Shown piece after piece: positions 24,819 through 33,687 of a DNA stretch of 64,000 nt. Source of the stretch: an uncultured Bacteroides sp. (lineage in GTDB: Bacteria > Bacteroidota > Bacteroidia > Bacteroidales > Bacteroidaceae). The stretch spans positions 124,001 through 188,000 of the forward strand of contig NZ_CALDPF010000031.1 in NCBI RefSeq assembly GCF_937912035.1. Direction: 5' to 3'. The notes below the pieces were generated by a model, which saw only the letters and a list, made by a program, of their open reading frames with translations, searched no databases and had not been told where the DNA came from. Within the stretch, counting starts at the first letter, position 1, and every line of letters begins with the position of its first letter. The position numbers were made by a program, and so were the translations under genes.

Positions 24819-25781
24819 ATGGGAATTTTTAGCTTTTTCTCTAAAGAAAAGAAGGAAACTCTGGACAAGGGATTGTCTAAAACTAAAGAAAGTGTATTCG
24901 GAAAGATTGCCCGCGCCGTGGCAGGGAAGTCTAAGGTGGACGACGAAGTGTTGGATAACCTTGAAGAAGTGCTGGTGACTTCGGATGTAGGTGTAGAGAC
25001 TACGCTTAATATTATAAAGCGCATCGAAGCAAGAGTGGCAAAAGACAAGTACGTAAACACTCAGGAGCTCAATAATATTCTTAGAGAGGAAATAGCAGCT
25101 CTGCTTACTGAAAATAATACGGTTGATACTGAGGATTTTACTTTGCCTGCAGACAAGAAACCGTATGTGATTATGGTAGTAGGGGTAAATGGTGTAGGAA
25201 AAACTACAACTATAGGTAAACTGGCATATCAGTTCAAGAAAGCTGGAAATTCTGTGTATCTTGGTGCGGCTGACACGTTCCGTGCTGCTGCAGTGGAACA
25301 ACTTGATATATGGGGCGAAAGAGTAGGAGTGCCGGTAATAAAACAGAAGATGGGAGCCGACCCTGCATCCGTGGCTTTTGATACATTGAGCTCAGCTGTG
25401 GCGAATAATGCTGATGTGGTGATTATTGATACGGCAGGACGTTTGCATAATAAAGTAGGACTGATGAATGAGTTGACCAAGATTAAGAATGTAATGAAGA
25501 AAGTTGTGCCTGATGCTCCGCATGAAGTGTTGCTGGTGCTTGATGGCTCTACCGGACAGAATGCTTTCGAACAGGCGAAACAGTTCACTTTGGCCACTGA
25601 AGTTAATGCCATGGCAATCACCAAGTTGGATGGTACTGCCAAAGGTGGTGTGGTGATAGGTATCTCTGACCAGTTCAAGATTCCTGTGAAATATATTGGA
25701 TTGGGTGAAGGTATGGAGGATCTTCAGGTGTTCCGCCGTCGTGAGTTTGTTGATTCGTTGTTTGGTACTGAAGGAAAATAA
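24819..25781 (+). CDS. ftsY: Signal recognition particle receptor FtsY
   Basis: FtsY is the GTPase that docks SRP-ribosome complexes at the inner membrane. The 320 residues include a short charged N-terminus (FSFFSKEKKETLDKGLSKT in part; the long acidic A domain of E. coli is missing, as usual in this phylum), the N domain, and a G domain with GVNGVGKTTTIGKLA (P-loop near residue 126), DTFRAAAVEQL, DTAGRLHNK, and TKLDGTAKGG. The next gene, rimO, begins at the very next base after the stop. Confidence 0.96.
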   Translation: MGIFSFFSKEKKETLDKGLSKTKESVFGKIARAVAGKSKVDDEVLDNLEEVLVTSDVGVETTLNIIKRIEARVAKDKYVNTQELNNILREEIAALLTENNTVDTEDFTLPADKKPYVIMVVGVNGVGKTTTIGKLAYQFKKAGNSVYLGAADTFRAAAVEQLDIWGERVGVPVIKQKMGADPASVAFDTLSSAVANNADVVIIDTAGRLHNKVGLMNELTKIKNVMKKVVPDAPHEVLLVLDGSTGQNAFEQAKQFTLATEVNAMAITKLDGTAKGGVVIGISDQFKIPVKYIGLGEGMEDLQVFRRREFVDSLFGTEGK

Positions 25782-27083
25782 ATGAAGAAAAATACAATAG
25801 ATATTATAACTCTTGGCTGTTCGAAGAATCTGGTGGATTCTGAGAAGCTGATGAGACAGCTTGAGGCTAATGGATACAAGGTGACGCATGACACAGAAAA
25901 ACCGCAGGGAGAGATTGCAGTGATAAATACTTGCGGATTCATTGGTGATGCAAAAGAGGAATCCATTAACATGATTCTGGAATTCTGTCAGGCTAAGGAG
26001 GAAGGAAAGCTGAAGAAGCTTTATGTGATGGGTTGTCTGTCTGAACGCTATCTTAATGAATTGAAGGTTGAAATTCCGCAGGTTGATAAGTTTTATGGTA
26101 AATTCAACTGGAATGAACTTCTTGATGATCTGGGAAAGATCTATCATTCGGAATATGCTATAGAAAGACATCTTACTACTCCTAAACATTATGCATATCT
26201 GAAAATTTCTGAAGGATGCGACAGAAAGTGTTCTTACTGTGCTATTCCTATTATTACAGGACGTCATGTGTCAAGACCTATGGAAGAAATTCTGGATGAG
26301 GTGAGACTGCTTGTGTCTGAAGGTGTAAAAGAGTTTCAGGTTATAGCTCAGGAACTTACATACTATGGTGTGGATCTGTATAAGAAACAGATGTTGCCAG
26401 AACTGATTGATGCTATGGCAAAGATTCAGGGTGTGGAATGGATTCGTCTGCATTATGCATATCCTGCAAAATTCCCTAGAAACTTGTTTCGTGTGATGAG
26501 GGAAAATGATAATGTCTGTAAGTATATGGACATTGCTCTTCAGCATATAAGTGATAATATGTTGACAAGAATGAGACGACACGTAACAAAAGAGGAAACA
26601 TACAAATTGATTGAGGAATTCCGTAAGGAGGTTCCAGGTGTACATCTGCGTACGACATTAATGGTTGGTTATCCTGGTGAAACCGAAGATGATTTTGAAC
26701 AGTTGAAGGATTTTGTCAGAATTGCCAAATTTGACCGTATGGGGGCTTTTGCCTATTCAGAGGAGGAAGGAACTTATTCTGCGGAAAATTATGAGGACGA
26801 TGTGCCTGAAGAAGTCAAACAGAAAAGACTGGACGAGCTTATGGCTTTGCAGCAGGAGATTTCTGCCGAACTGAGTCACAGGAAAATAGGACAAACTCTG
26901 AAAGTTATTATTGACAGAAAAGAAGGCGATTATTATATTGGACGTACTGAGTTTGATTCTCCTGAGGTAGACCCTGAAGTACTTATAAAGTATGAGGGGA
27001 AAAAATTGAAAGAAGGCAGTTTCTATAATGTAACAATAGAAGATGCTGATGATTTCGACCTTTATGGGAGGATTGCAGAATGA
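25782..27083 (+). CDS. rimO: Ribosomal protein S12 methylthiotransferase RimO
   Basis: RimO adds a methylthio group to an aspartate of ribosomal protein S12 using two iron-sulfur clusters. The 433 residues have the N-terminal UPF0004 cysteines (LGCSKN, NTCGF, MGCLSERY), the radical-SAM cluster CDRKCSYCAIP near residue 147, and a C-terminal TRAM domain (about 370-433, VIIDRKEGDYYIGRT in part). It abuts ftsY with no gap and overlaps the HU gene by four bases. Confidence 0.95.
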   Translation: MKKNTIDIITLGCSKNLVDSEKLMRQLEANGYKVTHDTEKPQGEIAVINTCGFIGDAKEESINMILEFCQAKEEGKLKKLYVMGCLSERYLNELKVEIPQVDKFYGKFNWNELLDDLGKIYHSEYAIERHLTTPKHYAYLKISEGCDRKCSYCAIPIITGRHVSRPMEEILDEVRLLVSEGVKEFQVIAQELTYYGVDLYKKQMLPELIDAMAKIQGVEWIRLHYAYPAKFPRNLFRVMRENDNVCKYMDIALQHISDNMLTRMRRHVTKEETYKLIEEFRKEVPGVHLRTTLMVGYPGETEDDFEQLKDFVRIAKFDRMGAFAYSEEEGTYSAENYEDDVPEEVKQKRLDELMALQQEISAELSHRKIGQTLKVIIDRKEGDYYIGRTEFDSPEVDPEVLIKYEGKKLKEGSFYNVTIEDADDFDLYGRIAE

Positions 27084-27370
27084 ATGGAGAAGAGTTTCTG
27101 AATTTATTGTCGGAGAAAATCAAATGTGATGGAAAGAAAACAGCACGGTTGGTTTCCTCTTTGACCGAGGTGATTATCGGAGAACTGCAGGACGGTAAAA
27201 GTGTGTCATTGCATGGCTTGGGTGCTTTTGAGGTTAGGAAAAAGCTTGAACGGATAGTAGTCAATCCAGTTACAGGAAAACGTACATTGTTTCCGCCTAA
27301 ACTAGTTGTGGGATTCAGACCATCGGTAACTCTCAAAGATAAAGTTGGTATTTCCGGTGATAAAAAGTGA
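27080..27370 (+). CDS. HU-like DNA-binding protein
   Basis: This 96-residue HU/IHF-type protein has the helical dimer region (EEFLNLLSEKIKCDGKKTAR in part), LHGLGAFEVRKK, and the arm PVTGKRTLFPPK, where the proline that intercalates DNA would lie. It is somewhat diverged from the main HU of the phylum. Start and rimO stop overlap (ATGA). It is followed three bases later by a second HU-type gene with membrane and LysM segments, so the two may work together, possibly as a heterodimer (inferred). Confidence 0.85.
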   Translation: MNGEEFLNLLSEKIKCDGKKTARLVSSLTEVIIGELQDGKSVSLHGLGAFEVRKKLERIVVNPVTGKRTLFPPKLVVGFRPSVTLKDKVGISGDKK

Positions 27371-27373
27371 CTA

Positions 27374-28375
27374 ATGGATGATAAACTTACAATAGAAAAA
27401 ATTGCTGCCTGTTTGGCAGCCAAATTAAATATGGAACAGACAGATGCGCAAGCATTTGTCTGTAGCTTTATAGCATTGATAGAAGAAGGACTCAGAAGGG
27501 ATAAATATGTAAGGGTTAAGGGCTTTGGAACTTTTAAACTTATTGATACAGACTTGAATGAAGGTAGAATAGTATTTGTTCCTGAGGCTTCCATAAGAGA
27601 TGCTGTGAATAAACCGTTTTCGCATTTTGAACCTGTTGAATTGGGGGAGAGTGTGCATTTTGATGATGTTGAGGAAGAAGAATCTATTTCTGTTGCGGAA
27701 GAAATAACAACAGCGACAGATAATGTAGAGGTTCATGATGAACCTGTTAGTGAAAAGCAATGTGAAGTGCAATGTGAAGTGAAATCTTCTGGTGACATTG
27801 TTGAAAATAATACTGCTGAGAAAACTGATGTGGTAGAGGAGATTTCGCAAAATGATGAGAAATCATTTCAGAGAAAAGGAGGTATGCATTGGTATTTGCT
27901 GGCTGCTATACTTCTTGTTGGAATTGTAATAGGATGCGGAATTATGTGGGGAGTTTTATCGCATAAGGTGAAATCTGCAAAAGTTATGGAAGTTGGAAAT
28001 AATGTAACAGAAATAGAACCAGTTATTGGCATTATTGATACAATAGAAAAAGATTCGTCTCTCGTGATAAATGAAGAGATGCGTGATACGGCTTCGGCGA
28101 CTAGAAAAACTATAGATTCCATTATAAAGGTTACTACTGAAAACAAGAATGAGATAAAATATTTAAGTGATGAAGTGCCCTATAAAATAAGTGGAACAAT
28201 TGAAGAGTATACAATATCTAAAGGTAGTACTCTGTCGAAAGTAGCTTACCGTTATTACAAGAATAGAAAGTTGTGGCCATATATTGTTATGCACAATAAA
28301 GATGTTATACAGGATCCTAATAATGTTCCGATTGGAACAGTGTTGCGTATACCTGTACTTACTCCCGTAGATTAA
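27374..28375 (+). CDS. HU-type domain / transmembrane / LysM fusion protein
   Basis: The 333-residue protein has three parts. Residues 1-~95 are HU-like (IEKIAACLAAKLN, VRVKGFGTFKLIDTD, FVPEASIRDAVNKPF). Residues ~96-165 are an acidic linker. A single membrane helix at about 173-195 (WYLLAAILLVGIVIGCGIMW in part) is preceded by RK, giving an N-inside orientation. The C-terminus (about 277-330) is LysM-like: EYTISKGSTLSKVAYRYYKN, IPIGTVLRIP-type ending. The architecture places a DNA-binding fold in the cytoplasm and a peptidoglycan-binding fold in the periplasm, so it could tether the nucleoid to the wall. The domain calls are from sequence; the tether function is inference. Confidence 0.8.
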   Translation: MDDKLTIEKIAACLAAKLNMEQTDAQAFVCSFIALIEEGLRRDKYVRVKGFGTFKLIDTDLNEGRIVFVPEASIRDAVNKPFSHFEPVELGESVHFDDVEEEESISVAEEITTATDNVEVHDEPVSEKQCEVQCEVKSSGDIVENNTAEKTDVVEEISQNDEKSFQRKGGMHWYLLAAILLVGIVIGCGIMWGVLSHKVKSAKVMEVGNNVTEIEPVIGIIDTIEKDSSLVINEEMRDTASATRKTIDSIIKVTTENKNEIKYLSDEVPYKISGTIEEYTISKGSTLSKVAYRYYKNRKLWPYIVMHNKDVIQDPNNVPIGTVLRIPVLTPVD

Positions 28376-28390
28376 GAATGTTATATGGAT

Positions 28391-28435
28391 ACAGCATCTG
28401 ATGGATAAATGTCCTTCGTGATGCTGTTTCTTTGT
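28391..28435 (+). terminator. Terminator of the ftsY-rimO-HU operon
   Basis: ACAGCATC (28391-28398) pairs with GATGCTGT (28420-28427), followed by a T-rich tail. Confidence 0.75.
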
Positions 28436-28525
28436 TTTATATATTCTATTTGTTTTTAAATTCGGCAGAATAAGATAAAAAAGACTTAAATAGATACACT
28501 GGTATGATTTTTTAATAAATATTAG

Positions 28526-28556
28526 TTGTAGCTGTTAACTTAAAAACGTAATTTTG
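28526..28556 (+). promoter_or_regulatory. Promoter of the bat operon
   Basis: TTG at 28526-28528 and TAATTTTG at 28549-28556 are 20 bases apart, 76 bases before the moxR ATG. Confidence 0.65.
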
Positions 28557-28632
28557 GGTGCACTAAAAAGGGGTTGGCCTTGATTAGTGTATAAAATATA
28601 GAGAATGAAATTAATAAAATAAACAAGAAGTT

Positions 28633-29628
28633 ATGGCTGAAGCTATTGATATTCGTGCATTGAACGAATTGATTGAACGCCAGAGCGCGTTCGTTACAAA
28701 CCTGATGACGGGTATGGATCAGGTTATCGTGGGACAAAAACATTTGGTTGAATCATTGCTGATTGGCTTGTTGGCAGACGGACATATATTGTTGGAAGGT
28801 GTGCCTGGTTTGGCTAAGACATTGGCTATTAAGACAATGGCATCGCTTATTGATTCAAAATATAGTCGTGTTCAGTTTACTCCGGACTTGCTGCCTGCCG
28901 ACGTTATCGGTACAATGATTTATAGCCAGAAGGATGAGCAGTTTATCGCTAAGAAAGGTCCTATTTTTGCCAACTTTGTATTGGCTGATGAAATTAACCG
29001 TGCTCCGGCTAAAGTGCAGAGTGCTTTGCTGGAAGCGATGCAGGAACGTCAGGTGACATTAAGTAAGGAAACATTCCGTTTGCCAGAACCTTTCCTTGTT
29101 ATGGCAACACAGAATCCTATTGAGCAGGAAGGTACATATCCGCTGCCTGAAGCTCAGGTGGACCGTTTTATGCTGAAGGTTATTATTGATTATCCGAAAC
29201 TTGAAGAAGAAAAGAAGATTATCCGTCAGAATATCTCTGGAGAAAAAGTAGAAGTTAAACCTATTTTGAAAGCTGAGGATATCATTGAGGCACGTAAGGT
29301 TGTAAGACAGGTTTATCTGGATGAAAAGATTGAACAGTATATAGCTGATATAGTATTTGCTACACGTTATCCTGAAAAATATGATTTGAAGGAACTTAAG
29401 AGTCTTATTGGGTTCGGTGGTTCGCCTCGTGCTTCTATCAATCTGGCTCTTGCCGCACGCAGCTATGCGTTTATCAAACGCAGAGGTTATGTTATTCCGG
29501 AAGATGTCCGTGCTGTGGCTCACGATGTATTGCGCCATCGTATTGGTCTTACTTACGAAGCTGAAGCTACAAACGTTACTTCGGATGAGATAGTAAGTAA
29601 GATACTAAACAAAGTTGAAGTGCCTTAA
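28633..29628 (+). CDS. MoxR-family AAA+ ATPase of the aerotolerance operon
   Basis: The 331-residue AAA+ protein has Walker A GVPGLAKT (near residue 56), Walker B VLADEINRAPAKVQSALLEA (in part), sensor 1 MATQNPIEQEGTYPLPEAQ and sensor 2 GGSPRASINL. MoxR ATPases act as chaperones or assembly factors for von Willebrand A proteins. Here it heads the operon with DUF58, BatA and BatB. The bat operon was named for aerotolerance in Bacteroides fragilis. Confidence 0.92.
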   Translation: MAEAIDIRALNELIERQSAFVTNLMTGMDQVIVGQKHLVESLLIGLLADGHILLEGVPGLAKTLAIKTMASLIDSKYSRVQFTPDLLPADVIGTMIYSQKDEQFIAKKGPIFANFVLADEINRAPAKVQSALLEAMQERQVTLSKETFRLPEPFLVMATQNPIEQEGTYPLPEAQVDRFMLKVIIDYPKLEEEKKIIRQNISGEKVEVKPILKAEDIIEARKVVRQVYLDEKIEQYIADIVFATRYPEKYDLKELKSLIGFGGSPRASINLALAARSYAFIKRRGYVIPEDVRAVAHDVLRHRIGLTYEAEATNVTSDEIVSKILNKVEVP

Positions 29629-29647
29629 TCAGAAACCTTTTTGAAGA

Positions 29648-30517
29648 ATGGAAACTACTGAATTATTAAAGCGTGTACGACAGATAGAAATCAAAACCCG
29701 TGGGTTGTCAAGCAATATTTTTGCAGGACAGTATCATTCTGCCTTTAAAGGTAGGGGTATGGCTTTCTCAGAGGTGAGAGAGTATCAGTACGGGGATGAT
29801 GTGCGCGATATAGACTGGAACGTTACGGCACGCTTTGACAAGCCATTCGTAAAGGTATTCGAGGAGGAACGCGAACTGACAGTGATGCTGCTTGTGGATG
29901 TATCTAACAGTCTTGACTTCGGAACATCAAAGCAGATGAAAAAGGATATGGTGACGGAGATAGCTGCTACTATAGCTTTCTCCGCTATACAGAACAACGA
30001 TAAGATCGGGGTAATATTTTTTTCTGATAAAATAGAGAAATTCATCCCGCCCAAAAAGGGACGCAAACATATTCTGTATATTATACGCGAATTGCTGGAT
30101 TTCGAACCGGAGAGTTCGCGTACTGATTTGCAATGCGCAATTGAGTATCTTACGAATGTATTGAAGAAGCGTTGTACCGCATTTATGTTGAGCGACTTTA
30201 TTGATGACAAGGATTTCAAAAATGCATTGACAGTGGCAAACAGAAAACATGATGTGGTAGCCGTTCAGGTTTATGATCGCCGAATGGAAGAACTGCCCGA
30301 TGTGGGACTTATGTTGGTGCGTGATGCGGAAACAGGTCATGAAGAATGGATTGACACATCGTCAAAATCGTTAAGAAAAGCTCATCATGAATGGTGGATG
30401 GAACAGCAGAAAAAGTTGAACAATATATTCAACTTGTGTAATGTGGATTCTGTTTCTGTACGTACAGACCAGGACTATGTAAGAGCTTTGCTTAATTTGT
30501 TTGCTAAAAGAAACTAG
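29648..30517 (+). CDS. DUF58 protein with von Willebrand A-like domain
   Basis: The 289 residues show the DUF58 core YQYGDDVRDIDWNVTARF and a vWA-like segment with LLVDVSNSLDFGT, a metal-site (MIDAS) DxSxS pattern. No signal peptide, so cytoplasmic. In bat operons it links MoxR to the membrane vWA proteins. It lies 19 bases after moxR and is followed after 7 bases by the next gene. Confidence 0.9.
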   Translation: METTELLKRVRQIEIKTRGLSSNIFAGQYHSAFKGRGMAFSEVREYQYGDDVRDIDWNVTARFDKPFVKVFEEERELTVMLLVDVSNSLDFGTSKQMKKDMVTEIAATIAFSAIQNNDKIGVIFFSDKIEKFIPPKKGRKHILYIIRELLDFEPESSRTDLQCAIEYLTNVLKKRCTAFMLSDFIDDKDFKNALTVANRKHDVVAVQVYDRRMEELPDVGLMLVRDAETGHEEWIDTSSKSLRKAHHEWWMEQQKKLNNIFNLCNVDSVSVRTDQDYVRALLNLFAKRN

Positions 30518-30524
30518 TGGTCAG

Positions 30525-31628
30525 ATGAAGAATATTTTATTTAAATACGGAAGGTTGATGCTTGGGGCTTTATGCTTAGCTTCTATGTCGCTGGTATCTC
30601 CACAGATCAAAGCGCAGCAGGTTACGGTAAGGGCAAGCATCGACTCTTTGCAATTGCTTGTAGGAGAACAGACAAAGGTGCACCTAGAAGTGAGCATGGA
30701 TGCTGACAGAAAGTTGCAACTGCCTGTTATTAAAGATACATTGGTGAGAGGTGTTGAAGTGTTGGATATAGCAAAGCCTGATACCCAGAAACTTAATGAT
30801 GACAAGAGATGGGTTATAAGTCAGGAATATACAATTACTTCGTTTGATTCGGCTCTGTACTATCTTCCTCCACTTGAGGTTATGGTGGATGACGAGAAGT
30901 ACCGTTCGGAATCATTGGCACTGAAGGTGTATTCTATTCCGGTTGATACCCTACATCCTGACCAGTTCTTCGGACCTAAGACTGTAGTGGAAGTGCCAAT
31001 AGAATGGCAGGATATAGACGGTATGGTTTATTCTATAATTCTTATGTTGCTTTTCGGAGCTGCATGTGTTTTCCTGGTAGTGAGATTGAAGAACAACAAG
31101 CCTATTATCAGGATTATAAAGATTGAACCTAAATTGCCGCCACATCAGGAAGCAATGAAGCATATTGAGGAAATAAAAGCCAACAAGAATGTGCAGAGAG
31201 AAGATCCTAAGTTGTATTATACCGAGTTGACAGATGTTATCCGTACATATATTATGGAAAGATTCGGTTTCAATGCCATGGAAATGACATCGTCCGAGAT
31301 CATAGAACATCTGCTTCAGGTAAAAGACAAGGACTCGCTGAAGGATTTGAAATATCTTTTTGAAACAGCCGACTTGGTGAAGTTTGCGAAACATGCACCT
31401 ATGATGAATGAAAATGACATGAATCTTGTGAATGCTGTGGACTTTATCAATGAAACGAAACAGGAAGAAGATGTCAATGCGAAGAAAGAACCTACAGAGA
31501 TAAAGGTGGAGGAAAAACGTTCGAAACAAGGACGAATTGCATTGATGTGCAGTATTGGGGCTACGGGTGTTGGTGCGGCCGTATGTCTGTATATTGCAGT
31601 TAGATGCATTATTGATCTCTTCTTTTAA
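30525..31628 (+). CDS. Bat-operon membrane protein, BatD-like N-terminus with DUF4381-like C-terminus
   Basis: Starting at the ATG at 30525 (an upstream in-frame TTG is rejected) gives 367 residues. A signal peptide ends near KAQQ, followed by a beta-rich periplasmic part (~130 residues) similar in style to BatD Ig-like domains. A membrane helix (MVYSIILMLLFGAACVFLVV) precedes a cytoplasmic part with LPPHQEAMKHIEEI and YYTELTDVIRTYIMERFG, a DUF4381-like pattern, and a last membrane helix closes the protein. It sits in the position between DUF58 and batA. Its role is unknown but tied to the MoxR/Bat membrane complex by context. Confidence 0.75.
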   Translation: MKNILFKYGRLMLGALCLASMSLVSPQIKAQQVTVRASIDSLQLLVGEQTKVHLEVSMDADRKLQLPVIKDTLVRGVEVLDIAKPDTQKLNDDKRWVISQEYTITSFDSALYYLPPLEVMVDDEKYRSESLALKVYSIPVDTLHPDQFFGPKTVVEVPIEWQDIDGMVYSIILMLLFGAACVFLVVRLKNNKPIIRIIKIEPKLPPHQEAMKHIEEIKANKNVQREDPKLYYTELTDVIRTYIMERFGFNAMEMTSSEIIEHLLQVKDKDSLKDLKYLFETADLVKFAKHAPMMNENDMNLVNAVDFINETKQEEDVNAKKEPTEIKVEEKRSKQGRIALMCSIGATGVGAAVCLYIAVRCIIDLFF

Positions 31629-31635
31629 TGTTTAA

Positions 31636-32646
31636 ATGAATGAAGTTATGATTTTTGCTAATATTGAATATCTGTTTTTATTGATTCTGCTAATACCGTA
31701 TATTGTATGGTATATTATGCGCAGAAAACGAACAGAAGCTACTCTGCAGGTATCAACTACGCGAATGTACATGAATGTGCGTAAAAGCTGGAAAGTGTAT
31801 CTTATTCATGCACCATTTTTGCTCCGTTTGTGTGCTTTCGTTATGATAGTTCTTGTTCTGGCAAGACCTCAGACTACTGACAACTGGCAGAATACGGAGA
31901 TTGAAGGTATTGACATTATGCTGGCTGTGGATATTTCTACAAGTATGCTGGCTGAGGATTTGAAACCGAACCGTCTGGAGGCTGCGAAACAGGTAGCTGC
32001 TGAGTTTATCAACGGTCGTCCTAATGATAATATCGGTTTGACGATTTTTGCCGGTGAAGCTTTTACTCAATGTCCTCTTACTGTAGACCACGGTGTCTTG
32101 CTTAACTTGTTTCACAGTGTTAGCTGTGATATGATATACCGTGGCATGATAGAAGACGGAACTGCTATCGGTATGGGACTGGCTAATGCTGTAACAAGAT
32201 TGAAAGACAGTAAGGCTAAATCAAAGGTTGTCATCCTGCTTACTGATGGTGTGAATAACCGTGGTGAACTTTCGCCATTAACAGCCGCTGAGATAGCAAA
32301 ACAGTTCGGTATAAGAGTATATACTATCGGTGTGGGAACTAACGGTACAGCTCCATATCCTATGCAGACATACGCCGGTGTTCAGTATATACAGACACCT
32401 GTTGAGATAGACGAACAGACTCTGACACAGATAGCTGCTGAAACTAACGGTAATTATTTCCGTGCAACAAGCAATTCCAAGCTGAAAGAGGTGTATCAGG
32501 AAATAGACAAATTGGAGAAAACAAAACTGAATGTAAAGGAATTCAGCAAGAGAGAAGAGGAATATGAGATTTTTGCTCTCGTTGCTTTCTTTTGTATCCT
32601 GCTTGAATTGATTTTACGTAACACGGTTTTGAAGAAAATACCTTAA
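31636..32646 (+). CDS. batA: Aerotolerance protein BatA (membrane vWA protein)
   Basis: The 336 residues have two N-terminal membrane helices, a vWA domain with MIDAS motif AVDISTSM near residue 96, TIFAGEAFTQCPL, LLTDGVNNRGE, and a C-terminal helix. BatA-type proteins expose the vWA domain and are thought to form a complex with BatB and MoxR. It lies eight bases after the preceding gene and 12 before batB, to which it is clearly paralogous. Confidence 0.92.
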   Translation: MNEVMIFANIEYLFLLILLIPYIVWYIMRRKRTEATLQVSTTRMYMNVRKSWKVYLIHAPFLLRLCAFVMIVLVLARPQTTDNWQNTEIEGIDIMLAVDISTSMLAEDLKPNRLEAAKQVAAEFINGRPNDNIGLTIFAGEAFTQCPLTVDHGVLLNLFHSVSCDMIYRGMIEDGTAIGMGLANAVTRLKDSKAKSKVVILLTDGVNNRGELSPLTAAEIAKQFGIRVYTIGVGTNGTAPYPMQTYAGVQYIQTPVEIDEQTLTQIAAETNGNYFRATSNSKLKEVYQEIDKLEKTKLNVKEFSKREEEYEIFALVAFFCILLELILRNTVLKKIP

Positions 32647-32658
32647 AAGTGATTTGCT

Positions 32659-33684
32659 ATGTTTAGATTTGGAGAACCGATATATTTATATTTGTTATTG
32701 ATAATTCCTTTGCTGGTAGTATTCTATATATATACCAATTATAGAAGGAGGAAAAAATTACGCCAGTATGGAGATCCGGAATTGATGGCACATCTTATGC
32801 CTAATGTTTCAAAATACAGACCTGACGTAAAGTTTTGGCTGGTAACTGTAGCATTAGTTATGGTGATTTTCATGTTGGCACGTCCTCAGTTTGGCTCTAA
32901 GATGGAAACCGTGAAACGTCAGGGAGTTGAAACTGTGGTAGCACTTGATATTTCAAACTCAATGCTTGCGCAGGATGTCACGCCGAGCCGTCTTGAAAAA
33001 TCAAAGAAACTGGTTTCAAGGCTTGTGGAGACTTTCAATAATGATAAGGTTGCTATGATAGTCTTTGCAGGGGAGGCTTTTACCCAACTTCCAATTACAA
33101 GCGACTATATATCTGCCAAAATGTTTCTTGAAACTATTTCGCCTTCACTTATAACTACACAGGGTACGGATATTCGTGGAGCCATAGATTTGGCGATGAA
33201 GAGTTTTACTCCAAATGAGGGAGTGGGACGTGCCATAGTCCTTATTACTGATGGTGAGAACCATGAGGGAGGAGCCGTAGAAGCAGCACAACAGGCTGCT
33301 GAAAAAGGAGTGAGGGTATTTGTTCTTGGAGTGGGTTCGCCTGACGGTTCGCCTATTCCAGTTGAGGGAACAAACGATTTCCGTCGCGATAAGGATGGTA
33401 ATGTGGTTGTGACAAAGCTCAATGAACAGATGTGTCAAGAGATAGCAAAAGCCGGTAACGGTATGTATGTTAGAGTAGATAATACCAACAACGCAGAACG
33501 TGCTCTTAATGCGGAGATAAACAAACTGGCAAAGGCTGATGTAGAGACTCAGGTGTATACCGAGTTTGATGAGCAATTTGATGTTCTTGCATGGCTGGCT
33601 TTGATTCTGTTGGCTATAGACGTTATGTTGCTCAACAGGAAGAATCCTTTATTTAAGAATGTGAAACTTTTCAAACAGGATTGA
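32659..33684 (+). CDS. batB: Aerotolerance protein BatB (membrane vWA protein)
   Basis: The 341 residues have the same layout as BatA: N-terminal helices (YLYLLLIIPLLVVFYIYTNY in part), MIDAS ALDISNSMLAQD, IVFAGEAFTQLP, LITDGENHEGGA, and a C-terminal helix. The two proteins share many identical blocks and probably arose by duplication. batC starts three bases after the stop. Confidence 0.92.
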   Translation: MFRFGEPIYLYLLLIIPLLVVFYIYTNYRRRKKLRQYGDPELMAHLMPNVSKYRPDVKFWLVTVALVMVIFMLARPQFGSKMETVKRQGVETVVALDISNSMLAQDVTPSRLEKSKKLVSRLVETFNNDKVAMIVFAGEAFTQLPITSDYISAKMFLETISPSLITTQGTDIRGAIDLAMKSFTPNEGVGRAIVLITDGENHEGGAVEAAQQAAEKGVRVFVLGVGSPDGSPIPVEGTNDFRRDKDGNVVVTKLNEQMCQEIAKAGNGMYVRVDNTNNAERALNAEINKLAKADVETQVYTEFDEQFDVLAWLALILLAIDVMLLNRKNPLFKNVKLFKQD

Positions 33685-33687
33685 TTT

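Noticed and set aside
25392..26267. 291-codon open frame antisense to ftsY and rimO
   Set aside because: It crosses the junction of two certain genes on the other strand and has no family features.
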